Below are positions 46,446 to 59,557 of a DNA stretch of 64,000 nucleotides, piece by piece (within the stretch, counting starts at the first letter, position 1; each line of letters begins with the position of its first letter). Source of the DNA: Syngnathus acus. Its lineage: Eukaryota; Chordata; Actinopteri; Syngnathiformes; Syngnathidae. Position numbers and translations under genes: made by a program. Below the pieces are notes generated by a model. That model did not search any database and had not been told where the DNA came from. It saw only the letters and a program-made list of their open reading frames with translations. The DNA lies in assembly GCF_901709675.1 (NCBI RefSeq), contig NC_051087.1, positions 12,277,384 through 12,341,383 of the forward strand, written 5' to 3'.

Positions 46446-47583
46446 GCCCAACACCTTGAATCAACTAAATGTAGAGCCAGAAGTACAGTGTTTTGGCCCA
46501 ACATGAACACGGATATCACAAAAGTACTACTGTCTTGTGCTGTATGCAATAGCACACGACCACACCAGCAAAAGGAACCGCTAAAAGCTCATCCTGTCCC
46601 TACCCTGCCATGGTCTACGGTCGCAACAGACATTTTTGAATGGCATGGTCAACAGTATTCAGTCCTTGTAGACTCTTACTCGGGATGGTTCGAAATTGAT
46701 CTGCTTCGTGATTTGTCTTCAGCTACAGTGATAAAAAAGCTAAAGAGACGTTTTTCTGTTCATGGAGCACCCCATACACTGATTTCTGATAATGGCAAAC
46801 AGTACACAAGCCAACGATTCCGCGACTTTTCCAAACAGTGGGATATTACTCACGTTACCAGCAGTCCCGAATACCCGCAGTCAAATGGATTAGCCGAGCG
46901 TGCCGTCCGCAGTGCCAAACAGCTCATGGAAAAGTCACACCGAGATGGAACAGATGTTTTTCTTAACCTGCTCAACCTCAGGAACATTCCTCGAGACAAC
47001 ACGCTTGGATCACCTGCACAGCGTCTCATGTCTCGCCAGACACGTTCTACCTTTCCTGTCAACAACAATCTGCTTGTGCCTACAATAAAGGGTGCAAAAC
47101 AAGTTGCTACTCCGCTTCAAAGGAAAAGACTTGTTCAAAAGCAGTACTATGATGCAACAAGTCGCCCTCTAGTGCCACTTGTGAGAGGACAAATTGTCCG
47201 GTTACAGACTGCAGAGGGATATGACCGCCTCGGGAAAGTGGTTCAGGCTTGCAAAGAGCCGCGCTCCTACATCGTTGAATCCAACGGAGGTATCTACAGG
47301 AGGAATCGCCGTCACATCCTTCCTGTTGCTGAACCAACCCCACCTTTGCACGCCGACTCTGACCATCACTCTCAACCACCAGTTCCGAGTACACCAGACC
47401 CTCTTCTATCCAGTCCACATGCCCGACCGTCTCACTTCTCTCAGCCATCTGCTCACTACTCCACCAATGAGCAATCAACAACATCTCCAGCTGACTTGCC
47501 CACCCGAGTATCACACAATTGTTCTGCTTATGTGACTCGCTCAGGTCGGATTTCTAAGCCGAATCCGAAGTATAAGGATTGAA
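46446..47583 (+). pseudogene. Ty3/gypsy integrase fragment of pol
   Basis: The open frame runs about 375 codons to the stop at 47581-47583. The second half of the HHCC zinc-binding domain is present (CRARSTVFWPNMN, then LLSCAVCN). The catalytic core has all three acidic residues: D in VATDIFEW, D in LISDNGKQYTS, E in SNGLAERAVRSAK (the DD35E pattern). A chromatin-facing C-terminal part follows (VRGQIVRLQ, IVESNGGIYRRNRRHI) and a proline/serine-rich tail. The type is that of gypsy integrases found in fish. Protease, RT, RNase H and the first part of the zinc domain are absent, so it is a 5'-truncated relic. The core shows no frameshift. Confidence 0.88.
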
Positions 47584-47828
47584 CTGCATGTTTGTTAGTT
47601 GCATTTTGAAAAAAAAAAAGTTAAGTTCTAAGGTTGTTTACATACTTGCCATTATTACCAAGTGTACCTTCGTGCATTTCCAAGAGGAATAATTTGTTAA
47701 TTCAGTAAATTTTATGCTGCCAGTTTTACGCAGAATTGTTTATTGTTAGACTGTCATGTCACATTTGTATATTACAGTTTTTTAGTTAACAATATTTTTT
47801 ATAGAGGCAATGTTCTAAAAGGAGAGGA

Positions 47829-48024
47829 TGTAGATAATTGCATGATTGTGTATTGTGCTAAAGAAATGTCCCGCACGGCTACTGTAGCTTAGACTGCAAG
47901 CTCCTCCTCTCTCCCCGGATGTAACGCAACTAAGTGGTAGTGTTTGCTCTCTGGATCCTCGTGTGAGTTTATTAAACTGCTGTCCTCTGAACGTATGGTG
48001 CTTGCTTCGACGCACATAACGACA
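47829..48024 (+). mobile_element. Probable 3' LTR of the gypsy relic
   Basis: A purine-rich tract (aaaaggagagga, 47817-47828) precedes TGTAGATAATTG; the segment ends ...ataacgaca with CA at 48023-48024. About 196 bp, with an attaaa signal near its end. Position after integrase, PPT and TG...CA ends all suit a short gypsy LTR. There is no second LTR to compare with, so the right boundary is inferred. Confidence 0.6.
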
Positions 48025-49619
48025 GTTTTGGTTGCTTGTCTTTCTTTTGGACTGCAATTATTCCAGAGAAAATCTGTATGCATGCAAGATTTTTAAAGTA
48101 CAAACTAATTACGAAAGGAAGGGGCACATGGATGTGACTGAATTTGTCTGAATTATTTATGTATTGTCATTATTGCAAGATTTCACAGCAAACAGGTGAT
48201 CAGGCTGAATATGTTAAATTGACACATTGGGGGGAAAATGTCAGAGAAGTTTACGGCAAGAGCCTTTTTAAACCAACAACAGCATCTACAGTAATCTGGA
48301 TTTAATTGAAGAAAATGATTATGAGAATAAAATCTTTCTGATGTAAAATACAATGTTAAAAATGTAATTGCACAATAAGTTATCACGAATTGAATCTGCC
48401 ACATCTGTAATACATACGATTCATATTACATATTAGAAATATGTATAAAAAAAACATTTTTACAATAGGAGCCCATTTGCTATCACCATAACTGTCTCAT
48501 CCATTAAATAAGCAACCCAAGTTTATACCTGTTTCTCATCTGAAAAAATTTAATCAAGACTCGTCTCCTTGAGTTGCCGTTTGGAGTTAAACTGACCCAC
48601 TTCACAGAGCTTGATTGTCTTTTCTTTCTCAGGTGGAGTGTAATCTTCAGTCAATGCTTTGTTTTGTTTAAGCTCCACTTTTGTGCACGCTCTGCCTGCA
48701 CCTAGTTTTCAGTCTTGCAATCATTGGCCCATATCAAGGTGCAGAATGAACACTATTGCTGAATAAACACCAAACACAATGCAAAGTGATTGCATTTACA
48801 TACATTATTGACACGTTTATAATCGTGGGTTTGATCGTGATGATTTACTCATGACATAAGAGATGAGTTGATATTAGAAGCAACTAATAAACCTACTATT
48901 AAGTCCTCCAGTGTTCGCTTAATGACTGTCCGTTACAAACCAACACGAGGCTCATTTCAGCAGTTTGACAAGGAAGTGACTGGCGATAATTCCGGCCGCT
49001 AAGATGGCAACAAAGATAAGTAAAATCAAGCCACGCTTCAAAAGCAGCTGTTTTACTGTGAGAACATTGCCGACTACGGTAGTTGCAGTTTTATGTTGAT
49101 CTGGAATCTGTTGGCCCTCTGAAGCGCTCTCACACCTGGATGTAGGGGAAGTAACTGGGTCCTGGTTGGTGTTTGACTCTGAAGATTCAAAAACACAACT
49201 ATAGTTTTAACACTTAACAGACAAAAATATTTGCTTCACTTTGTACTCGACCAGAGACAAAATACTCATAATACGATATATTGCATTGCAATGGCTCCAT
49301 ATACGGAAATGACACTCGAGATACTGAGTTTCTGGCCAACATCCGAGTATTTGCAGTTGCAACTTAATGGTGAATTGAACTTTGTCACCTCAGAATGTCT
49401 GTATTCATCTCCATGTTGAAAATATTTTTAGTACTATTTATTATTTTTATTTAGTATTATTTATTTTTATTTTTAGTATTGTTTGCCGACCTACTTTCTT
49501 CCTTGTGGTATTCATTGGCGCCCAAATAATATTTTATATTTTTCAGCCATCTGGTTTAAGTGGTTAAATTTTGGTTACATCAGGTAAAAAAATACCTGTG
49601 TGCTCCAAAGATTAGGTTG

Positions 49620-50217
<598 letters not shown>

Positions 50218-50287
50218 GACTGTAAAGGGTTTTATTTGTTTGTTAAATCATCAAAATAAAGATGGCTATTTGTACGCCTGAACTTAC

Positions 50288-51385
50288 TGAAGGAATAGGG
50301 TCAAAAGACACAAAACCCGCCTAGCCACAATAACAGATACGCTGATATAAGATAATAACAGAGGTTGCTACAACTTCACGATTCAATATGTATTTCTGTG
50401 CACTGCAAAATAAATGTCTTTTGATATGTTGCTTAAATAGCTTAATGACCCTTAAGGAACTGTGTAATGCATGCCTGATGTTTGTTCTCTAAATCATGGA
50501 CACGGCCAGAGTCGTCTTGACCGTTCAGTACTTGATTATATCTTGTGTTTTGACTAAACGTCATATGTCGCCTAAATGTGAGACGCCAGCTTTTCGATTA
50601 CTACTGAACGCTCTGCACAGAGGGAAATATTTTGCTTAACAAAGAAGAGATACGTGCGGAAGCATGATTAAACTAAGAATGTAATGATGTAAGCAAAGAC
50701 ATGGAGTATCAAAAGAACAAACTTTGCATCGTCAGGGAACATTAATAAATTGATGATGTCACAGCCAAAAGCTCACATAATTTCGTACAAAATGACAAAA
50801 TTGAAAGAATGACGAATGGATGAGGTGCGACAGTGTAGGAATGGAGCAGAATGTTTACAGGAAGGTCACTTGGAGATAAAACCAGCTGGTGCCAGAAGGA
50901 GACAGCCAAGGACTCGGCCAAAGATGATCCCCAAGGCCGAAAGACAGGATGGAAGACGGCAGCCCCCACACACACACCGAATCGTCCAGAACCAGCACCC
51001 ACTCCCATTGAATCAAACTCTACTGCGAACTCGCCCCACCCCAACGACTCATCACCCATCAAACTCGCCCCACACCGGCATGAGCAACTGAATATAAGCA
51101 GACCAAAGAACCTTGAACGTGGCCTTTTCTGAATGGAGACTTTCTGCTCTTGAAGGGCCCAGCGCTGTATTGTACTTTCCTGAAAACAGAGCTTTCTTAA
51201 CAAGAATTATGATTGAACTCAACCAACCTGTGTAAGTCTAATTTCTGCTTCAGTGTCTTTGCATTTTCCTAAATCTGAAGAAATTAAACGAGCACGCAGT
51301 TAGTGAATTGGATAACAGGTGATTGGCAATGGCTTTTGCCGTGAGGCGCAGATAGCGCTCCCTAAATTGTGGACCAAATCCAACA
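50288..51385. mobile_element. LTR-like insertion at the edge of exon 15 in the partial MATE copy
   Basis: The 1,098-bp stretch is absent from copy A. It begins TGAAGGAATAGGG, ends AAATCCAACA, and is flanked by TTAC on both sides (50284-50287, 51386-51389). The TG...CA ends with a 4-bp duplication suggest a solo LTR of an unknown retroelement. The sequence just right of it has a few extra bases (cgaactt) compared with copy A, so the right junction is not perfect. No coding region is seen. Confidence 0.5.
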
Positions 51386-53287
51386 TTACCGAACTTGCAA
51401 TCTTCTGTCTTGACCGTGTCGTCATAGGGGACCTGGACCCCGGCTCTAATTTTAGCCTGATTGAAAGCATTAAAAAATGTTACAATGCAAATCACTTGAT
51501 TTCATAAAGTCACATTTGTGTTTTCAGAGAATTGAGTAACCCACCTTTTCAGCAGCCTTACTCCAATCTAGTTTGTATAGATATACGAGTAAGAAAGTAG
51601 CCTGCATGAAGACACAGACAGTAAGACCTATCCAAAGCCCTGTTGAAGAAACAACAGCAGCGTTTCTGAAACTCACATGACACATTTTGATTCCAGAACA
51701 TGCAGGTCTTACCTAGGATGTTCAATTTTGCCGCAAAGGTTAAGGCCAAGCCAATGGGAAAGCCAATGAAGTAGTGTCCCACCAGGTTACAAACAGCACC
51801 AACCTTTTGTTTCCCAACTCCTCGGATGACACCTCCGCACACACCCTGCGGTGATTGTTGCAAGTTCACACAAAGCACATTTAAAACTTCTCCTAAAATG
51901 TCAGATAGGATTTTTTTTTTCTTACCGCAACAGCGGCAGAAAGATGCAAGAAGATGAAAACAATCAAGATTTCAGCAACCCGTTTCAAAATTTCTCTGAA
52001 GGTCATGAGACAAATATGATGAGATACAACATGAGAATTCTAGCAAAAGAAAAGCAAGAAGCTCTGTGAGGTGCTGACATGTAAAAATATTCCAAATAAT
52101 TTATGGCTAATATGTACGTAATGTAATATGTACGCCTTCTTCACAAGCTATAGTCTGAATTTGTGAACTCATTGTTTTTCATTGTAATTTGTTCCCACTT
52201 GCACAGCATGGTATTAATTATGCGTGACTTTAAATTTTGATCTACAATCATATCAAATTACATCTTAATTTTATTCACTTATATAGTAATATTTTTCTTT
52301 TTTTAAATTTTTGAGTTTAACATTCACTGGTTTGATAGTTCATTGAGAACTTTCATTCCTTCATTATTCACTGTCAATGGGGTGCATTAAATGCAATTGC
52401 ATTTGAATTCGATTTAGCACTTTACGAGAATATGTTATTGTAAATAAGTGTGATCGTAACAAAAACATAATACAGTGAGCACTCGTTTTTTGCTGGAGAT
52501 GCATTCCAGAACCACCTGCAAAAAACTAAAATCTTCAAAGTAGAAACAATATATGGATTATTTAGAAAATGAAACACCATTGTATTGAAATTTCCAACAC
52601 GTAATGTTTTTAGTTGGTTGCTAGGGAGCACAGGTGTAATGGAAGTCATTTAGAAAGTGTCTGCCTTCAGAAATACCACATTACGCTAACCCAGGGGACA
52701 TCATGCATAGCGAAACCAAAGTGAGTCGGTTGCGGATGAATCTCCTGTTGCATTGTGGTCATATACATATATTAAAGGCTCCTCAATGCTTTTACGCTAC
52801 ATAAACCGTTCCCATTCCCTTAATAACTATTCCCACACTGTTCTGTACATATATGGCTGCCGGTATAGTTTGCTCCTAGTCTTGCCTGCAATTTTAGAGT
52901 GTATTTAGTGTTTTCTTGAGAGCTTTCTGGCCATTTGTCGAATGCAAGTGTACCACCATTGTACAGGTTAGTTAGAAAACCAATTTTGTTTTTTCTGTGG
53001 ACTATTTTTATGTTTTTTTGGAGCATGTGCTCTGGTATGCTAGCACGCCTGCTAGCACTAGCCAGCTTTGCTAGCCTTGCTACCTGTTAGCCGTGCTAGC
53101 TACCATCAGCCTACACAGCAGCCCACCTACCATCTGGCTACTGCAGCCTACAGTAGAGGCCCAGCTACCACCAGGCTACTGCAGCCTGCAGCCTATAGCT
53201 ACCACCAGGCTACTGCAGCCAGCAGTAGCTACTACTAGACTGCAGAAGACCAGCTACCACCAAGGAGTGTCCTCAAATCTCTCCAAC

Positions 53288-54467
53288 ATGTCTCCAATGC
53301 CATCAAAACCGGTAAACTGCATGGAGTGTAAGCGACTGAATCAGAGGATATTCCAGCTTGAAATGCAACTTGGAATACAGATTGAAACACTACATCAGAT
53401 ATGTGAAAATGACAAATTCACGGACTCGGTAGCAGCTGTGGAGCAGCTCATTGACGCTTATCATGTAGCCAAAGTAGCACCAAATGCTAACGGACAGACA
53501 CAGATTGTTATAGACGGGGCTATCAACGTGGAGGCTCCCGCTACAGATCTGACCGACACACTTCCCTGGATATGTCCTAACACTACTGAACTAGTGGTGG
53601 AAACTCCCAGGATGCTCTCTGATGTTGTCCGTAACCCTGGATTACCTGCAGAAGCTCCGACGACAACCGCTTACTGGCATCGCAATGGAGCCAGGCCAAA
53701 AACATCAACACCAGCTGTCAGCCCGAGAGGCAAACCGGGCAAGAGATTAGATATGGAAGCATCAACACTCACTCCTACACCTGATCTTCCACTACATAAC
53801 AGGTATGAACTATTGGCAAGGGATGAAATGTTGGATAATAACTGTAATGAAGCCGCAGATACTAATCACACTGCTAGCGCTAAGGCTAATCACAACCCCA
53901 GGAACAGTCCCCAAGCCATGGACAGGCCGAGGGCCAGAAGAAACTTTGCTAACTCCAGAACTGAACCACACACTCTCTTGATTGGAGACTCAGTAACTAA
54001 ATTTGTTAAAATGCCAAAGACTGAAAACATTAGCATGGATAACACGACTGTATCTGAAATTGCAGAACTGATTCCAGTTATCTTAAATACATGCCCAAGA
54101 AATATGAGAATCATTATCCACACCGGGTCTTTTGACATTCTACATAAGAAAACTGGGTCTGAGATTCTGAAAAAAGACTTGACCCTGTTGCTAAACATAC
54201 TGGATGACCATCAGTCACAGTGTGTGTACATCTCTGGCCCCATTCCAACCTTAAACAAAGGAACGGAATCTTTCAGTAGACTTCTTGGCCTAAATACATG
54301 GCTGACATCGGAGTGCTTCAAACATGGAATACAGTTTATTGATAATTTCAATATCTTTTGGAATTGTAAAGACCGATTCCAGCCGGATGGGATACATCCA
54401 AACATCTACGGATCCAGGCTACTCAGTGCCAACATTTGTTACGCCGTTGGGACACCATGTCTTTGAC
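53288..54467 (+). CDS. LINE ORF1 protein with C-terminal SGNH esterase-like domain
   Basis: I chose the ATG at 53288 (MSPMPSKPVNC); the open frame extends upstream to 53093, but through the repetitive 5' UTR. About 392 residues. The N-terminal part has a CxxC pair (NCMECKRLN) and a short leucine-rich, coiled-coil-prone stretch (RIFQLEMQLGIQIETL). The middle is low-complexity. The C-terminal domain begins TLLIGDSVTKFV (the GDS block), then IIIHTGSFDI (a variant of the GTND block), VYISGPIPT, and ends with FQPDGIHPNIYGS, which has the catalytic D..H pair. This is the esterase-like ORF1 known from CR1/L2 LINEs. The family role in retrotransposition is unsettled; membrane or RNP interaction is proposed. 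Confidence 0.88.
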
Positions 54468-54899
54468 ATGGTGTCCTATCAAAGATAAGATAAGACAGCT
54501 GGCAACGCACAAAGGATAGCCCACCGAAGACGTCAGCACGCAATCACCCCCCCTCCCTCCTCCCAGGATCCATCTCCCCCCCTCCCCCCTCACAGGATTC
54601 CTTTCCCCCCCTCCCACGTGGACCATCAAGGACAGCACACACTCCCCCTCCTGCACACCCCCCTCCATCACATCCCACCTCACCAGACCCACTGTTCCAG
54701 ATCACCCAAGGCAATCGAAGGATGTCTCTGTGCCTATCGCGGACCCAACGATCCCCCTGCCGACCTTCCCCTCAATCACAAATCCCCCCCACACCACAAT
54801 CACAAATTAAGGAACTGGTTAAAGCTGCCAGTCAAGCTGATGGACTACTAAACAGCAGCAATAACAGACGCTCAGGTATAAGACAAAGATGAGACAGAC

Positions 54900-57850
54900 C
54901 CCATGCCACCTCTTTAAACATACCGGTAATATTAAACAGCCGGTGGTATGGTCAAACACATCGTAGTAACCATAGACCATCTGGTACTCGTCTCAGTAAC
55001 CTTACATGTCTTAATGTCCAGCCAAAACCAGTCCCTGTTATTGAAACACAACAACTGAAATTAGCTCTTTTGAATGTTAGATCTTTGGTTAACAAATCTT
55101 TTTTGGTAAATGATCTGATCATTGAAAGGAATCTGCACTGTATATGTTTGGTTGAGACCTGGCTAAACAATAACAATGGTGTAGCAACACTGATGGAAGC
55201 TTGTCCTCCAAACTACAAGTTCCATCAGTCTGTCAGACATGAAAAAAGGGGCGGGGGAATAGCAGCTATTTTCTCTACACAGTTTGTGGGTAATAACATC
55301 GACCTTGGTGAATTCTCATCATTTGAATATCTTGCTCTTGAACTTAAAACAAAATTACCAGTACTCATTATCACATTATATCGGCCACCAAAATACTCAT
55401 CATTATTTCTACAGGAATTCTCAGAGCTGATTTCACTTGGAATCACTAACTATGACAGATTAATTCTGAATGGAGACCTAAATATTCATATTAATAAAAA
55501 GAACGACTCCAAAGCTATAGAACTGGTAAACCTACTAAACAGTTTTAATCTTACCCAACACATTAATGAAGCCACTCACCAGCATGGTAACACTTTGGAC
55601 TTAGTAATAACAACAGGAATAGACATTGATAATATCTCTGTATGTGAATTGCCTATCTCTGACCATCACTGTGTATCTTATAATGTAAAGCTAACCTTAA
55701 CACAGACTAAAAGGGAAATTTTAGTTCAAAAGCGATTCCTAGATGAGCAGGCTGAAGCAGAGTTTTCTGATATTATGAGGTCATTTGAGCCATACAACTA
55801 TGACTCCTCTCTAAATGACATAGTTGAACATTTCAATGGTATCTTGTTGTCTGCTCTGAATACTGTTGCACCGCTAAAGGTCAAAAGGAAAAGTACTGAC
55901 AGAATCTCCCCATGGTTAAACAATAGCAATGTTAGGCAAACCAAGAGAGTCTGTCGGGCAGCTGAAAGAAAATGGAGGAAAACTAGACTCACAGTTCATC
56001 GTGATATATACAGAGACGCCATGACTGCTTATAATAAAATAATATGTCTGGCATGAAAGGATTACTTTTCTAAGATTATTTCAGAGAACACTGGAAACTC
56101 TAGAATATTATTCTCCACTATTGATCAACTACTCAACATTGCCCCCACACCCCCACAGTTCTCTGCATCAAAATGTGAAGAACTCGCATTATTCTTCACT
56201 AGTAAAATAACTTCAATTAGAGCCAGTATTGTTGCCGATATAAACATAGATGATCTCAGTAAATCCTATAAGAATTGTGTAACCATGGGAACATTCACCT
56301 GTATTACATTGAATGAGCTTTGCAAGACTGTCACTGAGTGTAACTCCTCCACTTCAAGTATTGACCCTGTACCGACAGCATTCTTTAAGCGGGTATTCAA
56401 CAGTGTTTCAAGTCATGTCCTAAACATTATAAACACATCCCTTCAAACAGGCATCTTCCCAGATGCCTTTAAAACAGCTGTGGTAAAACCTTTATTAAAG
56501 AAGCCCAACCTAGATGGAAATGTACTGACCAGCTATAGGCCGATATCCAACCTTCCTTTCATTAGTAAGATACTTGAAAAGATAGTTTCAGTGCAAATAA
56601 ACTCGTTTCTGAAAGAAAACAATATCCTGGAGGAATTTCAGTCAGGCTTTAGAACATACCACAGCTCTGAAACTGCTCTTACTAAAATAATCAGCGACCT
56701 CAGATTAAACTCTGATGAAAACAAGGTGTCGATTCTTATCCTCTTAGACCTAAGTGCAGCGTTTGATACCATTGAGCATGATATCCTAATCAATCGTCTT
56801 GAAAGGTTAGTCGGTCTTTCGGACTGTGTGTTAAACTGGTTCAGAACATATATCAAAGGGAGAAAGTTCTATGTCAGTTTAGGAGAGCATGTGTCCAACA
56901 CACATGACAGTCGCTATGGGGTTGCACAAGGCAGCTGCCTTGGTCCACTATTATTCTCACTTTACATGCTGCCGCTTGGCGACGTCATCAGAAAGCACAA
57001 TGTATATTTCCATAGTTATGCGGATGACACACAATTGTACATATCTGCAGAACCCAGTGATGCTACACCTATAAACTCCATCACCAACTGTCTTCTGGCT
57101 ATAAATAAATGGATGAGCAACAATTTCTTAAAGTTAAACGAGGATAAAACTGAAATCTTGCTAATCGGCCCTAAAACTAAAAGAGAAATGCTGTTTAATA
57201 ATTTGGGGAAATTAACTCCCTGGATTAAATCCGAGATTACAAGTCTTGGTGTTATTTTAGATTCAGATCTAAGATTCAGGTCCCACATTAACAAGGTTAC
57301 CAAAACATCATTTTTCCACCTTAGAAATATAGCCAAAGTAAGAGCGTTCATAAATCAAAATGATGCTGAGAAACTGATTCATGCCTTTATTTCAAGCCGG
57401 CTTGACTACTGTAATGCACTCTTTACTGGTCTCCCGAAAAAAAACACTGATAGACTTCAGCTCATCCAAAACGCTGCAGCTCGCCTATTAACCAGGACCA
57501 AGAAGAGAGAGCACATTAGACCAGTTCTAGCTGCTCTGCACTGGCTTCCTGTAACATTTAGAATTGATTTTAAAATCCTTCTCCTTCTATACAAAGCCCT
57601 CAATGGGCAGGGACCAAGCTACATTGCAAATTCTCTTGTTAGCTATATACCTCCAAGAACCCTGCGATCATCTGCTGCTGGTTTATTGGAGGCTCCCAGC
57701 AACAGCAGAAAGAAGATCGGTGATGCAGCCTTTGTTAATTACGCCCCCAAACTATGGAACACACTGCCAATAGGTATCAGGGAGGCCAGGTCGCTAGATA
57801 TTTTCAAAACAAAACTTAAAACTCATTTCTTTACCCGAGCATTTAACTAA
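54900..57850 (+). pseudogene. LINE ORF2: AP endonuclease plus reverse transcriptase, one in-frame stop
   Basis: The frame is continuous from about 54900 (no clear ATG; RWYGQTHRSN region) to the stop at 57848-57850, except for a TGA at 56054-56056. The endonuclease part has LLNVRSLVNKS, LVETWL (catalytic Glu), KRGGGIAAIF, LILNGDLNIHI (Asp/Asn) and ISDHHCV (the SDH motif). The reverse transcriptase has SYRPISNLPFISKILEK, GFRTYHSSETAL, LLDLSAAFDTIEHDIL, VAQGSCLGPLLFSLYM and the catalytic HSYADDTQLYIS. A C-terminal domain follows (SRLDYCNALF, HWLPV, FKTKLKTHFF). The TGA lies between the two domains, in a context (gca TGA aag) compatible with decay of a CpG-containing CGA codon. All catalytic residues are intact. 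Confidence 0.9.
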
Positions 57851-58494
57851 TTACGTTTTATAAATTTCATTTTAAGCCTAATTTTATCTTTATCTTTATT
57901 TTATTTTTTACTTTTTCTTAAAGATATATTCTTTATTTTATTAAAGCGTGCTCCTATTTTAAACTCACTTTATTAATTGTGTATGCATACATTAATGTTT
58001 TGTTTTTATGTATTCATGTTTTTCTTTCATTGTTGTAAAGCGCTTTGAGCTGCATTTCTTGTATGAAAGGTGCTATACAAATAAAGTTTATTATTATTAT
58101 TATTATTATATGGTACCTTTACAGTAAATAAAAGAACAAACACGTGATATTGTCACGTGCTCCAATTCTTTCTGCACCAGTTTCTGCATGTGGCCGACTG
58201 CCGCCTCTTGCGCTCGAACTCAGTCACGTCCACAGTGATGCACATTGCTCAGAGGCACGTGTGTATTTAAACGCTGTTCGCCCATTACTTATAAACCCGT
58301 GAAGTAGCGCATTCGCAAAAGGTGAAGCGCGAAGTGGCGAGGGATCACTGTAAACACGTTTTTAATCTCTATAACAACTTTATATTTATTCACTTTTTTC
58401 CCCTACAACAAATGACTGTTGTTTTAACTTACTAGATTATAACTAAATAATTAATTCATTTACATGTTCTGATAGCTTTTTAATGTGAACTACC

Positions 58495-59556
58495 GTAATT
58501 TTCGGACTATAAGTCGCACCGGAGTATAAGTCGCACCAGCCAGAAAATGCCCAAAAAAGTGAAAAAAAACATATATAAGTCGCTCCGGAGTATAAGTCGC
58601 ATTTTGGGGGGCAATTTATTCGACAAAATCCAACACCAAGAACAGTCATGAACGAGCAACAACAGGCTAAACGATAGGTATGCTAACATGACATAAACAC
58701 AAACTAAGAGCTGAGAACGGCCCTGACGTAAAATTCAGAGTTATTCAAAAAACTATTACATAAATAACACGTTAATAAAACCATCTGCATCACTCCAATT
58801 CATTAAATCCATCAATCGTCCTTTGTCAACAATGCGTGCGACCGCTGACGGCTCTTGCACTTAAAAATATTCCACAGGCCCATATAACGATATATAAATT
58901 ATATATCAAATAACTATTATATAAGCAATAATGTTATCAAACCATCTGTGCACTCTAAATCATTAAATCCATCGATCAAATTCCTCGTCCTTTGTCAACA
59001 TCGCCGCGCGTGCGCCCTGACGTCAGCCTCGTCGTTATTCCACAGATCTACTATATAACTATATTGTAGCGTTAACAAAGTTCAAGGAAAGACGTGGGTT
59101 TGGTAAACGGCTCTTTATTTAACAAAACAAACTTCCAGGCGTGTGGCGGCGTGGACTTCCAGCCACGGAAGTGGAAGAGAGCTCCATACAATAGGACCGG
59201 GCGTGCGTAAAAGCCATGACCGAGCCCCATCCACCGTCCTCGGACAGCCACCCGGCTGAGCGCCGGCCCTCGACTTCCATCCACGGAGGCGAAAGACACC
59301 GGGCGTGCGTAAAAGCATTGTCCGAGCCCCATCCACCGTCCCTGGACGAGTCGATCTTTGTCCTTTATGTAAACAACCGCCGCGCTGCTGACGCGACGCC
59401 GCGCTGCTGACGCGCGACCGCGACGTCGCGTCGCGCTGCTGACGTCAGCAGCGCTCTCTTTCACTTTCGTGGATTGATGTCGGGCGCCGGCACTCGGCCG
59501 GGTGGCTGTCCAGGGACGGTGGATGGGGCTCGGACAATGCTTTTACGCACGCCCGG
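58495..59556 (+). mobile_element. CGGACTATAAGTCGC TIR element, left part with GC-rich palindromic core
   Basis: The left end ccgtaattttcggactataa, with caccagccagaaaatgccca and the ttattcgacaaaatccaaca block, matches the full copy at 9326. The GC-rich part (58980-59556) contains two direct copies of a ~40-bp unit (cgtgcgtaaaagc ... cgagccccatccaccgtcc at ~59203 and ~59303). It also has a palindromic cgcgacgtcgcg / gctgacgtcagc cluster (59390-59450) and the 50-bp inverted repeat listed separately. The right end is not seen; the sequence runs into a lone Tc1 end. Confidence 0.65.
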
Positions 59557-59557
59557 T
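59298..59557. repeat. Perfect 50-bp inverted repeat, 160-bp loop
   Basis: The arms are 59298-59347 (starting accgggcgtgcgtaaaagca) and 59508-59557 (its exact inverse). The loop holds short CG-rich palindromes. The structure could extrude as a hairpin. The right arm ends exactly where the Tc1 terminal repeat starts. Confidence 0.9.

Larger units (their letters stand above)
52830..58113 (+). mobile_element. L2/CR1-superfamily LINE, nearly full length
   Basis: The 5' UTR has tandem ccagctaccaccaggctact units (about 53110-53270). ORF1 (53288-54467) and ORF2 (about 54900-57850) follow. A 3' UTR contains gcgctttgagctgc and gctatacaaataaagt, ending in a (tta)n tail, a typical L2-like 3' end. It is the longest retroelement in the window and appears recent, since only one stop codon breaks ORF2. 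The exact 5' boundary is uncertain. Confidence 0.85.
52472..58352. mobile_element. TIR element (TACAGTGA...CACTGTA) split by the L2 LINE
   Basis: The left end (tacagtgagcactcgtttt, with gcattccagaaccacctgc) and the right end (gcgaagtggcgagggatcac then tgta) are inverse partners of a common fish non-autonomous element, lying at the two sides of the L2. A related internal scrap, acagtaatcccttgctacat, occurs at 10229 inside another element. Superfamily not determined. Confidence 0.6.

Noticed and set aside
46488-47583. Domesticated integrase gene
   Set aside because: Considered because the frame is intact, but the partial zinc domain, adjacent polypurine tract and LTR fit an ordinary truncated gypsy copy better; left as a relic pending a selection test.
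53890-54405. Minus-strand frames across LINE ORF1
   Set aside because: Antisense shadows of the esterase-like domain.
59072-59464. Minus-strand 130-codon arginine-rich frame
   Set aside because: It lies in the GC-rich palindromic core of a TIR element; composition explains the open frame.
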